A DNA stretch of 64,000 nt from Diaporthe sp. PMI_573 (Eukaryota > Ascomycota > Sordariomycetes > Diaporthales > Diaporthaceae): assembly GCA_021399435.1 (NCBI GenBank), contig JAJTUP010000020.1, forward strand, positions 1 through 64,000, read 5' to 3'. The position numbers were made by a program, and so were the translations under genes. Positions 32,263-43,587 of the stretch are shown here, one piece after another. The number at the start of each line of letters is the position of its first letter. Position 1 is the stretch's first letter. A model generated the notes under the pieces. It was given only the letters and a program-made list of their open reading frames with translations. It was not told the origin of the DNA and searched no databases.

Positions 32263-35200
32263 ATGTCACTTTATCGCATTGGCGTTGACGTCGGCGGCAC
32301 AAACACCGATGCCGCCCTCCTCGACATAACTGCCCCAAACACCCCAAGTCGTGGTGTTGTGGCCTCTCACAAAGCATCGACAACAGCAGACATAACTAGT
32401 GGTATTGAGTCAGCTATCCGTGAAGTTCTGACGACCTCTGCTACCGACGAGAAAAAGGTCCTCAGCGTCACAATCGGCACAACGCACTTCATCAATGCCC
32501 TAGTTGAAGCTGATACTCGCAGACTGAGCCGTGTCGCCGTCATCCGTCTATGCGGCCCGTTCACGCGTCAAATCCCGCCCTTCTCTGACTTCCCGTCTGG
32601 CTTGCGGAGAATCCTGAACGGAGGTGCATATTACCTTGACGGCGGGTTGGAGATTGATGGACGGGAGATCGCTCCCCTGGATCACCAACAAATCAGGGAG
32701 GCTGTGCAGGAGATTGTGGCCGCTGGCGTGAATGCAATCGCCCTTGTTGGTGTTTTTGCGCCTTTGGATCATGCCGGTGTGCACGAAGAGACCTGCAAGA
32801 GGATCATCCTGGAGGAAGCACCGGGACTGGATGTCGTCTGCTCTCATGGCATTGGCCCGCCGGGCCTTCTCGAGCGTGAGAATGCCACGATTCTCAACGC
32901 AGCCATCCTCAAAACTGCGCAGAAGGTGACGCGAGGTTTCAAGCGAGCTATGGCTCGTCTAGGGCTTGCATGCCCACTCTACGTCTCACAAAACGACGGC
33001 ACGCTCATCGATGCCGATACAGCGGCGGAGTACCCTATCAAGACTTTCGCTAGCGGTCCAACAAACAGCATGACCGGTGCTGCGTTTCTTGCCGGCTTAG
33101 ACAAGGTCAAGACTGTTATCACAGATCCTGCTGATGTCGCTGGCGACGGGACGGTTGAACCCCAAGTCTTGGTGGTCGACATTGGCGGCACAACAACAGA
33201 CGTCTGCGCTTTACTTCCATCTGGTTTCCCGAGGCAGGCTCCGGGCTTTGTCGAGGTTGGTGGTGTGAGGACAGCGTTTTCCATGCCTGAAGTCGTTTCC
33301 ATCGGTCTTGGTGGTGGCAGTAAGGTAGATGTGCAACCTAAGTCAGGAGACGTCACGGTTGGCCCTGGATCAGTCGGCCACTTCCTCACGGAGCAGGCTC
33401 AAATCTTTGGTGGCTCAACGCTGACTGCAACCGACATTGTTGTGGCTTCTGGTAAGGCCCGGCTTGGGGACGCCGGCCTGGTCAAGGATATACCGAATGT
33501 GATGATCGAGAAGGCGCGGCACAGGATCAAGAGGATGCTAGAAGGCGTTATCGAGCAGATGAAAGTATCTGCCGCCCCCGTTCACGTTTTGCTTGTGGGT
33601 GGCGGGGCGCTTCTAGTCACGGACGATCTGGACGGAGTCGAAAAATGCATTCAGCCAATCCACCAAGGCGCTGCCAATGCCGTTGGTGCGGCCATCGGAA
33701 AAGTCTCCGGTGAGGTGGATGTAATCGAGATTCTGGAGGGCAGGGATGAGAAAGCTGTTGTTGCAGCGACATGCCAGAAGGCAATCGACGTTGCTATCCA
33801 GAAGGGCGCGGCATCGGATGATGTGCGGATTGTCGAGGTCAACAAGATGCCGCTGCAGTACGTCGATAATGGGGCCATGAGGATCCAAGTCAGAGCAGTC
33901 GGCAAGCTTTGTGTGCCGGAAAGCCCTGTTTTCCCACGAGAGAGCAACGGCACTTTAGTGATGGAAGAGGAGGAGAGCGAGGGGTTGAAGGAGAGTGTCT
34001 TGGATGCCCTTGAGCCCACTACGAAACCCTCACTGCGTGTTGACCTGGAGTTGTACAGGCCGAACGTGGAAAATGGCGTTTGGTACGTTTCTGAGGTAGA
34101 CCTCGAGCTGATTTCGACTGGATGCGGTGTCCTTGGCACTGGAGGTGGAGGACCGACGCATCACGAGTTTCTCAAGAGTCTGCAGGCTTTGAGGACGAAT
34201 GAGGCCGGCAAGATGCGAATAATCTCGCCAAAGGCTCTGGGGGACAACGACACAGTCTGCTTCGGATCTTGGTACGGAACACCGAGCGTCATCAACGAAA
34301 GAATCGCTGGAGGTACAGAAATCCCGAGTGGAATTGACGCGGTCACCAAAATTCTGGGAATCAAGTCCCTTGACGGCATTTTTATCGATGAGATGTAAGA
34401 CCCTGTTTTCAATTTGCGTGTGCACAGGCTGACCGATATTAGCGGCGGCGGGAATGGCCTGAGTATCTTTCCAACGGGTGTTCATTACGACATACCAGTC
34501 GTAGATGGTGATGCCATGGGAAGAGCATATCCGACGATGTACCAGGGTAAACCGCCCCACTCCTGTGATCACTACTCCTCAAGCAAGTCAGAGCTGACAT
34601 TTCTGTGCAACCAGCCACTCTGAGTGTGTACGGCCACCCCTTGACTCCCTGTGCTCTCTCCGACGCAAGAGGCAACGTCTCTGTTGTGATGGTAATTTTG
34701 AACCTCGAAACGATCTTTGGTCCTTGCTAAACTGAGACACAGAGTGCGGACACGCCTATACGTCTAGAGCGGTTCCTGCGCACCGCAGCGATTGAACTTG
34801 GCCTCGGATGCGCCGTCTGTGCCAGACCTCTGGCTGGCTCTGCCGTCAAGTCTCACGGCGTCCCAAACACAGTGTCGCAGGCGTGGTACCTTGGACGAGC
34901 GGTTCACATGGCTCGAAGAAGGAAGTCTGATTACATCGACGCAATTGTGAGTCTCGCAGTTTGCTCTTGTTATTGTCTTGTCTAATTACTTTCTCCTTAG
35001 TTTGACGTCTGTGCTGGCAGGCTCCTCTTCACGGGCAAGATCGTCGACGTGAGACGCTACGTCGGCGGCGGCTACACGATGGGAAGCGTTCTATTGGCCC
35101 CTCTTGCAGACGAAGACCGCGACTCCGAGGCTCAACAGTCTTCCCACGGCGACCGCCATATGCTCATCCCCTTCCAGAATGAGTACCTCTACGCCGCTCT

Positions 35201-35501
35201 GACCGATTCTGAGGGCTCGGACAAGGATCAGAAAGTTATTTGCACCGTGCCAGATCTTATCTCCATCCTTGGCCAAGATGGTGAGGCGATCGGGTCACAG
35301 GATCTGCGGTATGGCCTGCGCGTCAATGTCATTGGACTGCCTGCGCATCCCTTGTGGAAGACGGAAAAGGGCATGCCAGTGGGAGGACCAAAGGCCTTTG
35401 GACTGAAGATGCCCTTTGTTGGAGTCGGGGAATACACAGAGCCCAGGAGCGTCATTGAGGAGTTCGGGACATGTGTGGAGAGCAATAAACATCACCATTA
35501 G
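32263..35501 (+). CDS. Fused hydantoinase/5-oxoprolinase (HyuA-type) and DUF917 protein
   Basis: Exons 32,263-34,394, 34,443-34,546, 34,615-34,691, 34,743-34,946 and 35,001-35,501 sum to 3,018 nt, giving 1,005 aa with a clean frame. Residues 1-190 are the hydantoinase/oxoprolinase N-terminal domain (RIGVDVGGTNTDAALLD, an ASKHA-type phosphate loop). Residues about 200-480 are the HyuA domain with VLVVDIGGTTTDVCALLP (about 303-320) and GLGGGSKVDVQP. From about residue 600 (VSEVDLELISTGCGVLGTGGGG) a DUF917 domain follows (PF06032, related to S-methyl-thiohydantoin desulfurases), with DEIGGGNGLSIFPTGVHYDI and DAMGRAYPTMYQ. Expected role: ATP-dependent hydrolysis of a hydantoin or oxoproline-like lactam in the cytosol. 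Each intron is 48-68 bp with a canonical donor. It is divergent from the NCS1 permease. Confidence 0.92.
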
Positions 35502-35789
35502 CAGATTACATAGAACCAACACAGATGGCATATAAGGAACTAGAGATTTTGCTTTACAGCTGTCGGCTCGGCCGTAGTCATACATATGTCGAAAGACGAT
35601 GTATTCTCTACAGCAACAGAAACGCCGCGGTGGATGTGGCGCATGGTAGAGAGACCTGCGACCGTGTCGCATTGTGTAAGAACATCTTCCAACTTATTTC
35701 CCATATCGCAGCGCCTTTTGGCAGAGAGTTTCAACTACAGCGACCTAGCAGCGTGCAACAAAAGACGAGAAGTCGCTGGAAGCATATCG
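35502..35789. other. Intergenic, no supported gene
   Basis: This is the 3' flank of the hydantoinase gene. Open frames on both strands here lack domains. Confidence 0.4.
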
Positions 35790-36260
35790 ACATCCCTCCG
35801 AAGTAGACAATCAATCGCCGGGCCTGAGCAGGCCGTTGACCTCGACATTGGGGCCAAGGGCTTTCGCTGCTGTGTTTGCCTTGCTCTTGTCTTTTATCTC
35901 GAGCATGGTAATAGTGGGAATTTCCATATAGCGCTCCTTCACCAGGTAGACTATCTGTTATGCTGTTAGGGGAAATGGCTCCATGCCTTCTGTCGCCAGG
36001 AGGAAGCCACCGCTGTCGTCAAAGAAGCCATGGGTGAGTGACCATCCGCGGTGGCCGATCTTGTTCATTTCGTCCATGGACTTCCTGGCAGATGCTCGCT
36101 GCGCAAAGGCGAACAACATTGGTAGCTCTGGCGCAAGCAGACCTAGCAGCATCCAGCGAAGTTCGCGGAGGGGCTTTTTCGTGATGCCATCCTTTGGGAA
36201 AGGGAGGTTGAGATGAAGCATGGTGTATAGTCACAGCACAATGGTCGAAATACAGAGGGC
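35790..36260 (-). pseudogene. Fragment of an uncharacterised fungal membrane-protein family
   Basis: One minus frame reads HLNLPFPKDGITKKPLRELR, WMLLGLLAPELPMLFAFAQR and SLTHGFFDDSGGFLL, then EPFPLTA-stop-QIVYLVKERYMEIPTITM and LEIKDKSKAN. This series resembles a large family of ascomycete multi-pass hypothetical proteins, which has a WxxxxxxAPE motif followed by a W(S/T)xTHGFxxxMGGF motif. The TAA inside (expected CAA) and the stop after NGLLRPGD end the frame, and the rest of the family's transmembrane C-terminus is absent. No function is known to me. Confidence 0.55.
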
Positions 36261-36919
36261 CAGACAATATCGGCAATAACTCTAGTGACAGGAAAATCAA
36301 ACCATCCCGAATACTGGTCGGACATCCTAGTTTAGATGGTTTATGATTAGATGGAAGAAAAGAAAGAGGCAACTAGTGATACTCTGGAATGTCCTCGAGA
36401 CACACTCATGATTGTTGGATAGGCTTTGATACCTTGTACCATTTTGCCCTGGTTTCAGGCTCGTCTATATGCGCTCTAATCACATTTGATGTTGCCTGTG
36501 GGGATGGGCAACCTGAGAAGTTGGAACGGTAGAAGCCGTCTGGGTTGCCGTGGCACTGGGGCCGCTCTGTACGCGGCACAAGACAGCCCTGAACTGAAGA
36601 TAATCTGTTACTGCACTTCTGCGATGGCAGTCTCACAAGAGATCAAAATTTTCAACTCGGGGAAATCTCATCGGGAGGATACGTTCCACTCGCTCCAATG
36701 AGTTCTGATGGTCAATGGAGGCTGCATGTCTGTGCGGTCTATAAGCTTGCTGCTCGTGAGGGACGAAGCTAATAATGACTCACACATGGAAGTAAGGACA
36801 TCTGTGGATCACCGTCCTTCAATCTAGGCACCTAGGTAGGTACCTAGGTACCTGGGCACCTAGGTACTAGGCTGGTGCCACAAACGCTTTCACCCGTGTG
36901 GCCATGACGTTGCCCATAA
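36261..36919. other. Intergenic; promoter of the mpaB-like gene
   Basis: No gene supported. The right part carries a short CCTAGGTA-type repeat (next entry) 140-170 bp before the likely start codon. Confidence 0.5.
36823..36872. repeat. CCTAGGTA-type tandem/palindromic repeat
   Basis: Imperfect tandem CACCTAGGTA / TACCTAGG units, each itself a palindrome around CCTAGG, extend over about 50 bp. Such tracts are common upstream of Sordariomycete genes; their function is unclear. Confidence 0.75.
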
Positions 36920-37003
36920 TTGTCCCAATTTGAGGAAGGAAGACACAAGACGAATGATATCACAACAGAACACAAGCGGCTACATCAACATTCAACGGAC
37001 ATC

Positions 37004-38365
37004 ATGGCGATCATGCCCCATCCCCCAGAGCTGGCATATTACTGGATTGGTTACTATGGCTTTGCAACTATCGCGATGCTCGCCTCTACTGCTGCCATCA
37101 CCTACGTGTTCCTGTGCGCGGTGATGCGAGACCGCCAGCGCCTTGCCATGGAGAAACGATTTGGATTCAAACACAGAGACTCGCTGTCCAGGATGACCGT
37201 CAATGACGCCTACATCATCCAGGATTGGCTCTCGGCTCAGGAGTTCCCCAAGGTATGCTCTGCCGCCATATTCTTTGCTCTTTTCAAGACGTATGGTATC
37301 CCCTCTGTGTCGCGCCTCCTCGTGTCGACAGGACAATTCACCCACGGGCTCAAGACTGCGTCGAAGCGTGCCGCCGACACTAGTGTCCTCATTTGCAACA
37401 TGGTGGTTGGAAGGCCTGCGTCACAACGCGCTGCCGATGCCACGGCGCGCATCAACTACCTCCACAGCCCATACCGGCGATCCGGGCGTATGTCCGACCA
37501 AGACATGCTGTATGCCCTCAGCCTGTTTGCACTCGAAGGCATCCGCTGGATCGACCGGTACGAGTGGCGGAGGCTCACTGATCTCGAGCGCTGTGCTATT
37601 GCCACCTTCTGGAAGGCGAAAGGCGAGGATCTGGAAGTCAGCTACGACTTGCTGCCTTCCCACGGGCGGGGCTGGCCGGACGGACTGGCGTGGTTGGAAG
37701 AGCTAGACATGTGGAGCCGCCAGTACGAGGCCGAGCACATGGCGCCGTCTGATGACAACGCGCTCTTAGCAGATGCCACCATGGAAATGGTGCTCTTCAA
37801 GATACCTGACCGCCTGAAGGCTGTGGGTCGGAGCTTTGCCTCGGTTTTGCTTGGGCAAGACCTCAGGGATGCAATGAGGTCAGTCAGCAAGACCCAAGAG
37901 GCGGTAGCAATTCATCACGACTATAACTGATCGATAACTGATTGTCAAAACCACAGAATTCCTCACCCGCCACGCCACCACGAAAGCATGATGAGCTTCG
38001 TTGTCGGCGTCCGCAAGTTCGTCATCCGCCACCTCTGCTTGCCGCGGCCCCCCAACAGACGGCATCAACGAATCGATGAGAGCCCTGACCCAGTAACCGG
38101 CCACTACCACGTTACAAACTGGCGAGTCTACCCCTGGTACGCCAAGGTTCCGGTCAAGAATCGCATCTACGCCTGGCTCGGAGTCTCTCCCATGCCTGAC
38201 GATACAGATTTCATGCCGGAGGGGTACCTGATCAGCGAGGTAGGGCCAACAAGCCAGGCTGGCAGAGGCACTAGCGAGATGAGGAAGACAATGGAGGTGC
38301 TGATGATGCAGGATCCAGGACGGTGCCCATTTAACCGCAAGGGACCAAAAGGGTGTGTAGGGTAG
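37004..38365 (+). CDS. mpaB-like ER-bound oxygenase (DUF2236/rubber-oxygenase-like family)
   Basis: Exons 37,004-37,878 and 37,957-38,365 join in frame to 427 aa; an upstream in-frame ATG at 36,920 would add 28 residues. A hydrophobic segment (GYYGFATIAMLASTAAITYVF, given here as a 21-residue helix starting near residue 17) suggests an N-terminal membrane anchor. The core RINYLHSPYRRSGRMSDQDM, YALSLFALEGIRWIDRYEW, RRLTDLERCAIATFWKAKGE and LEELDMWSRQYEAEHM are hallmarks of the mpaB/rubber-oxygenase catalytic domain family. Members are haem-dependent or haem-like oxygenases; the mpaB protein cleaves a polyprenyl side chain in mycophenolic acid synthesis. Here the substrate is unknown, and no terpenoid or polyketide synthase is nearby. 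Confidence 0.8.
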
Positions 38366-38599
38366 TGCCGAAATAGTCTGGGGATCACATCTATGGTGTT
38401 CTCCGTCCTCTCCTTCATTGCGACGACATGTCTCTGGCTCTTCATCACATACAACCTGATTTCCTTCCAATTGCATAAGTTTCGCCAGCGGAGACATCAG
38501 AAGAGAGACAGGCCCAGGAGCAAGGGCAAGTGGAGCTGGAGCCAAGAGGCCCAGGCTTCTCACTTGGGCTGGATCAGCTCTATGGGCACTTTAAAGGCC

Positions 38600-39375
38600 G
38601 GATGATCCTCGACCAGCTGCAGGAGCAGCAGGAGCAGCAAAGATCACTACCGGACAATTCCTTGGATTTACCATCATCATAATTGTTAGCATGATTGGTT
38701 TCGGCGTCTCGCTCGTGCTGCCGTCGGAACAGATCGGGTTTCTCGGCTTGCTTCCTATCCTCTTAGGAGTTTGGAAGTCTTTGGACATCATGATTCCAAT
38801 GCCAAACAGTATTTCAGATACTACCAAGTCCGATGGGATTCAGAGTATCCTTAAAGTTGCCGCTATCACAGTCATGAATGAAAGGGATAATATTGGAACC
38901 TATATACCTCTGTTCTCCCAGGTCAAGGGTGCAGAAATAGCAATGTACAACGTGGTGTACTACATTCTACTCGGAGTGTGGTGCCTAGTTGGTTTTCTTG
39001 TTATGAAGGAAAAGCACGTTCTGTCTGCTACCGAGAGGTATGTGGGCATTTTGATTCCGTTCGTATACACGGGTTTAGGCGTGTATATTGTCGTCAACTC
39101 CGACGCCTATCCCTGGTCGATCGAACACATCAACAACTCGACCCCTCGACACTTTGGCAAAGCCGTACTTTGCCACAGTGACAGTCTTCATTCTGCTTAT
39201 GTCTATCGGCACCATGGCCTGGGTCAAGCTGGCGCGCAAGAGGAGAACGGTCGCTGCAGATGAGACCCAGCGGGAAGCACACGTACTTGAAAACACATCA
39301 CTTGAGCACAGTAATGTGCCTAACCACTTAACTACACATGAGTCCAATGGCTCCCTTTCTTCCCGCACGGGTTGA
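38600..39375 (+). pseudogene. CadD-like cadmium-resistance transporter, truncated and frameshifted
   Basis: The frame from about 38,605 reads KITTGQFLGFTIIIIVSMIG, then PSEQIGFLGLLPILLGVW, ILKVAAITVMNERDNIGTYI and KEKHVLSATERYVGILIPFV. These are successive helices of the CadD-type transporter family (PF03596). The expected N-terminal first helix with the (T)N(I)DD motif is absent; the sequence before it is an Ala/Gly run. Near 39,140-39,160 the frame shifts by one base: HINNS continues in another frame as AKPYFATVTVFILLMSIGTM, the last helix. A 5' loss plus a frame break suggests a pseudogene. Confidence 0.65.
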
Positions 39376-39451
39376 TCAATAACATAGGCGCCTATTTTGC
39401 GAACACCTAGAGCAGGCCGTAGAGCCAACCACATGGTGGGCGAACTATCCT

Positions 39452-42400
39452 CTACAGCAGCGACCTCAGGTTCTGGATTCAGGTCAGTGCATCAGTCCAG
39501 ATAGATCATATACCCAACATGTACTCAACATGTACTCACATGCAGGCCCCCAAGATTGTCATCTGCGTCTCCGCCGTCATGCGGCGCAAGCAATAGACTT
39601 GCGAGTTGCTTCTTTTCGGTTTGGAGTTTCATCACTTGCTGCGGGAAACGTGAGTGATTACATTCTAGTTAAAACGGGTCAGGATGACCCCATAAAGTGG
39701 ATTTACCTCTTCAAATGAGTCCCTGACATAAAAACGAATCGTGGTCACTTCTTGCGTCTGTCCAATGCGATGGATGCGAGCAAGTGCTTGCTCCTCCAGG
39801 GTAGGATTCCTGTGACAGTTAGTGACTTAAGATATCGCTCCCGGTTTCACGAGTCTTCATACCAGTGGGGCTCTATGAGATATGCGCGCGATGCTACTGT
39901 CAGATTGAGTCTGTCTCCAATGGTCAGCTACGATGAGAAATGACATCTCGACGCAAGGTCCGTTGGAGGACTCACCCTACTGCACCACAAGACAAAGTGA
40001 GGAGCATGACCCGAATTTTTGGATCAGTCTTGAATCGGTTAACCACACTCTGGCGATTTTTCTGAGTCACTTTCCCGTCGAAGCGAACATTGGCTATGGA
40101 GTGCCGATTCAACCCAGCTTCCACAACATCTAGAGTTAGTCTCCAAGTCGAAAACACAACACTGCAATCTGTCAGTATCACCATACCAACGTGGGCGATT
40201 AAGCCGGAGGGTATGAATTGTACCATTTCGTGGCCATTGGAAGAGCTTTGATATCTGCCACCAAAGCCTGAAGCTTTGATGGTAGTTCGACATCGGTCTG
40301 CAGCCTTGCAGATCCTAGGGGGCCAGCCTCCTCGGTCGCCTGACCCACCAAAGACACAGCAGATCCAAGACAAGGAGGTATATGTCCACACCTGACTTCC
40401 CTCTTCGACCGATGTGCTTTGTTGACACACTCACCGCAACAGAACTTCAGGCAGCGGAAAAACTGCCCTTCTCGTCTGCTATCGGAACTTTCAAGCAGGG
40501 AATCTGCCAGTCCGATATCCGAAGAGCAATATAGGCAGCTTATCGTGTCAAGCTCTCGTCGGGTATTAAAAGTCCGTTGTGCCATAGATATCCAATCTTG
40601 CTCGGGTCTCTCCATGGCAAATTTGTGTCTTGGGCGATAGTTCACTCCAAGGTTGCAGATCAGCCGCAACGACTCAATTTGTTGCAATACATTGATATAA
40701 GGAACGTCCTCTGATGTTGTCGAGCTGGGCTGGAGAGCTTCTTCGATTGTGATGATCGCTTGGCTCCGGACCTCTTCGTACGCTTTTCTCTCCTCGGGAA
40801 AAAAGTCAATAGGGTATTGCCTGTCTTGACGTGATGGGAGTGATATGGTCGATTTCGGCCGCCGGAGAATAAGAGCAGCCGATAAGTATTTGAGACGATT
40901 GATCGCCTTTTCCTCCTCGCCATGTTTCCATGGAGAGGATATATCAGCCTTGAAATTTTGCGGCTGGTGATAAGGATAGGCTCGAATGAACTTCAGTAGG
41001 GTCGAGAGATCATTTAGGTGATTCTTTTTTCATTCAGAAGCTTTTATCAGCACTGGGGTGAAGCTTAATGCTCTGCCACTGTGGATTTGGTGACCGTTGA
41101 AGGGACCGCACGCCCGGCCCGGCTGTGGCCAATCAGAAGGGCCGGTCTGGCTTAGTCAGCAGAGGGCTGGCCACTACACCAAGTGCTTCGGCGCCCACGA
41201 TGGCGATGGCTTCCCTTCTTCCTTCCGTAGCAAGAATTCGAACCCGTACCCAGACACGTACGGTGGTTCCTTTTGCTCGCCCCTATTTGCATGTGCAAAG
41301 ACCCCTGACCTACGGCATCAGGGCCGTACCAACAGCCACAAAAGTAGACTCACTTGTACGGGCGTACCAGTAACTGCCCAGCGAGCACGCGATTGGAGGT
41401 CGCAAACCGCACGAGCCATTTGCCTGTTCTCATTGCGTATGAAATGCGCTAGATATGACCAAGTTAATCAGTGGCTTGACATGAGAACTTGAGGCATCAG
41501 GGAGTCACCTTCGTCCAGAATGACTCTTCGCCAATGGGTCGAGAACAAGACTGATGATTGCCTCGTTCTATTCTCACTCTTGAATTCAGCCGACACAGTG
41601 TGATAGGTTGTTAGCACAATATTGACATTTTCTAAGTCACCTAGGCCGACCAATTTTGTCTTTCCATAATGAAGCCGCAGACGCAATTTTCCGTCGATCA
41701 GGTGCCTAAGAACAATAAGCAGGTCTCCAATAATAGGTAGGTACTTGTATGCATGGGCTGTCAGGACTGCCCAGGTGCACTTACTCAGACAGCTGCTCCT
41801 GCCACGTTCCGAGGACTATTGAGCTGTCAGCTTACTTCATACTCAGACCTCAGCATCAAATTGAATGGTTTCTTGCGCCGCTTACGGGGGGGAGGCACGA
41901 TAACCAGAGTTGCACCATTGTGCCCCTTCTCAGCTGCAACGCCAACCACTGGGAAATCTTCATATAGTTCGGGCTCCAGGTCTGTGGCGGCAAGACCAAT
42001 CATCGTCAATGTTTTTCCGAGACCCATGGGATCCGCAACAATTCCGCCTCGAAAGGCTTGTGGTTTCTCGAAGTGGACAGCACCAGAAACTTTGTTTATG
42101 AATCTTGAAAATGCATGCCTTAGTCAAGACCGGCTGTTTCAACAATGCTCGGGGCTGGAACTTACTGAAGTCCTGTGTGAGTGTTTCGAGCCTCCCAGAT
42201 GTCGCTGTCTTTATCGAATTGCCAGCTCTTTTCCCGATCAAGCATAAAGGTGAGCGCTTGCTTTTGATGTCTAAGGACACCGCATCAGTATTGAAGCCAA
42301 CGGTGTCCCAAGTAAAGTATTTTGTTCATTACTGACCTCTGCAGGCTCGTTCGGACAGCTTTCGGCTGCGAGGTCTCTTCCAGGTCAGCATGGCTGCTTA

Positions 42401-43587
42401 GGATATCCAAGAAGTCAGGCCGATATCCTATATCTTGGAGGTTACTAAGCCTTAAATTTTGCGAGACGCGTGTCGATACCAAGACACAAGAGCTAATGTC
42501 TTCTACGGAGAGCCGGTGGGGGTTACAGTATTTGACATCCTGCTTGCCCACGTCGACTGGGTCTTGGAGGTGAATGTTGTAGTCTTCAAACCAAGCTCCG
42601 ATGTCCTCGAATAGCTCGCAATGGCCGTAGAGAGTGATGGCCAAAGAGCAAGACAGTTGCACAATAGACCTGTCGGAGCGGACGGAGCCATTTGGTATAA
42701 TGATACTGCAAGAGACTTCAAGGTCCAACGATGACTCATCCAACAGACCCTGAATTATTTGTCCATGCTCTGGGGGAATGCTTCCGCGGACACCAAGGCC
42801 CTCATCCGTTGAAGTGAACTGGTCCCAGGACACGAGGTCCACAGTGAAAGTCTGCGGGAAGTCTGAGCGGTCTGGTCGATGACATTTTGCGTCTATATGC
42901 GGAATCTGGTGCTCAATATTTAGAAGGTTTCCAATTGATACACGTCGTAATTGAATCCTACCATGCCGAAGCAGACGATCTCCTCTCCACTCGAGTCTGC
43001 AGTCTCCGGGCTTACTTCGGCTATGCCAGTAGACAGCTCAATGCCGGATACGCGTCCAGACGAGGGAGATTCCTGGTGAACGACGGTAGGGGTAGTATGT
43101 AGAATGGTTGTAGTTTCGGTTGGTAAAGAACAATAATTCTGAGTAAGCAGGGGGAAACACCTTGAGAGTGGAAATGAGGGGGGATCGGGAGAATTGCCGC
43201 CGGGTTATGCCAGACGTGACCGTGGTTTGGCACGTGCGTTGAAGCAAAGTATGGCATTTGTCCCCAGGCTGAGTGATACCAGGTGTTTGATGCTCTCTCC
43301 CATGGCTGAATGATACTAAATGGTCCGTGAGGTGTAGGCTCTGTTCCAACCAGGTGCATCTGGGACGGTTCTCGGGTACCCTGCTGAAATTGGGAGCTGG
43401 AAATCGTGTTTGGAGATGGAGTCGAAGGTGAAGCGTGTGATGAGAATGGTGCTTGTCTTTGAGGGCACTCCAGCACGGAATCGTTGCTGTCTGAGTGAGA
43501 ACTGGAGTGCTGCTGAGCAGCGTTCTCTCTCCCTGCTAAGCGTCTTCGTTTAGCGGATGGCTCCTCGTGGACTGGACTCATCTTCAA
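39452..43587 (-). CDS. SNF2-family ATPase/helicase with RING finger (HLTF/Rad5-like)
   Basis: Minus-strand gene with about a dozen exons. Start MKMSPVHEEPSAKRRRLAG at 43,587; stop 39,452-39,454. N-terminus: low-complexity Ser/Pro/Gln. ATPase lobe 1: GGIVADPMGLGKTLTMIGLA (Walker A, about 42,010), LVIVPPPLLGTWQEQL, LTTYHTVSAEF and VILDE-AHFIRN (DEAH, split by intron 41,518-41,449), then ARWAVTGTPVQ|NHLNDLSTLL with intron 41,353-41,024 between. RING: CLYC...FFRCLKFCCGECV (about 40,560-40,430). Lobe 2: SVVFSTWRLTLDVV, VRFDGKVTQKNR, LTLSCGAVG, ASRAYLIEPHW|NPTLEEQALARIHRIGQ. Order and motifs match nuclear SMARCA3/Rad5-type DNA translocases with ubiquitin ligase activity, but no HIRAN domain is seen. 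A solo LTR lies in one intron; coding exons look intact. Confidence 0.88.
41024..41353 (-). other. 330-bp intron of the SNF2 gene containing a solo LTR
   Basis: Donor GTGAGTC starts at 41,353; the acceptor ends AAAAAAG at 41,024. It joins TGTPVQ to NHLNDL, the ATPase motif III region, without changing the frame. Without the LTR and one target copy (260 bp) it would be 70 bp, like its neighbours. Confidence 0.8.
41080..41334 (+). mobile_element. Solo LTR, little-mutated copy (255 bp), 5-bp target duplication
   Basis: Begins TGTGGATTTGG, ends GTACCAACA, flanked by GCCAC at 41,075-41,079 and 41,335-41,339. Same family as the RIP-mutated copy at 6,405-6,660. CpG and CpA sites that are changed in that copy are intact here. 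It lies inside an intron of the SNF2 gene, in antisense to that gene as drawn. Confidence 0.92.

Noticed and set aside
35586..35969. 127-codon plus-strand open frame after the hydantoinase gene
   Set aside because: It has no domain, and the opposite strand in part of this interval carries a better-supported protein-family fragment (about 35,790-36,260).
37880..38563. Antisense 227-codon open frame over the mpaB-like gene
   Set aside because: It is the complement of a well-supported coding exon and has no recognisable domain.
38393..38605. 70-codon plus-strand open frame with one hydrophobic segment between the mpaB-like gene and CadD-like relic
   Set aside because: The hydrophobic stretch could be a membrane helix, but it matches neither the missing CadD N-terminus nor any family I know. 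It may be chance or a small relic.
41080..41334. Possible SINE: the element contains a TGGCTTAGTCAG A-box-like motif and a TTCGAACCC B-box-like motif
   Set aside because: The 5-bp target duplication and TG...CA ends fit a solo LTR. There is no A/T-rich tail, and the box spacing (about 75-80 bp) is too wide for a tRNA-type promoter.
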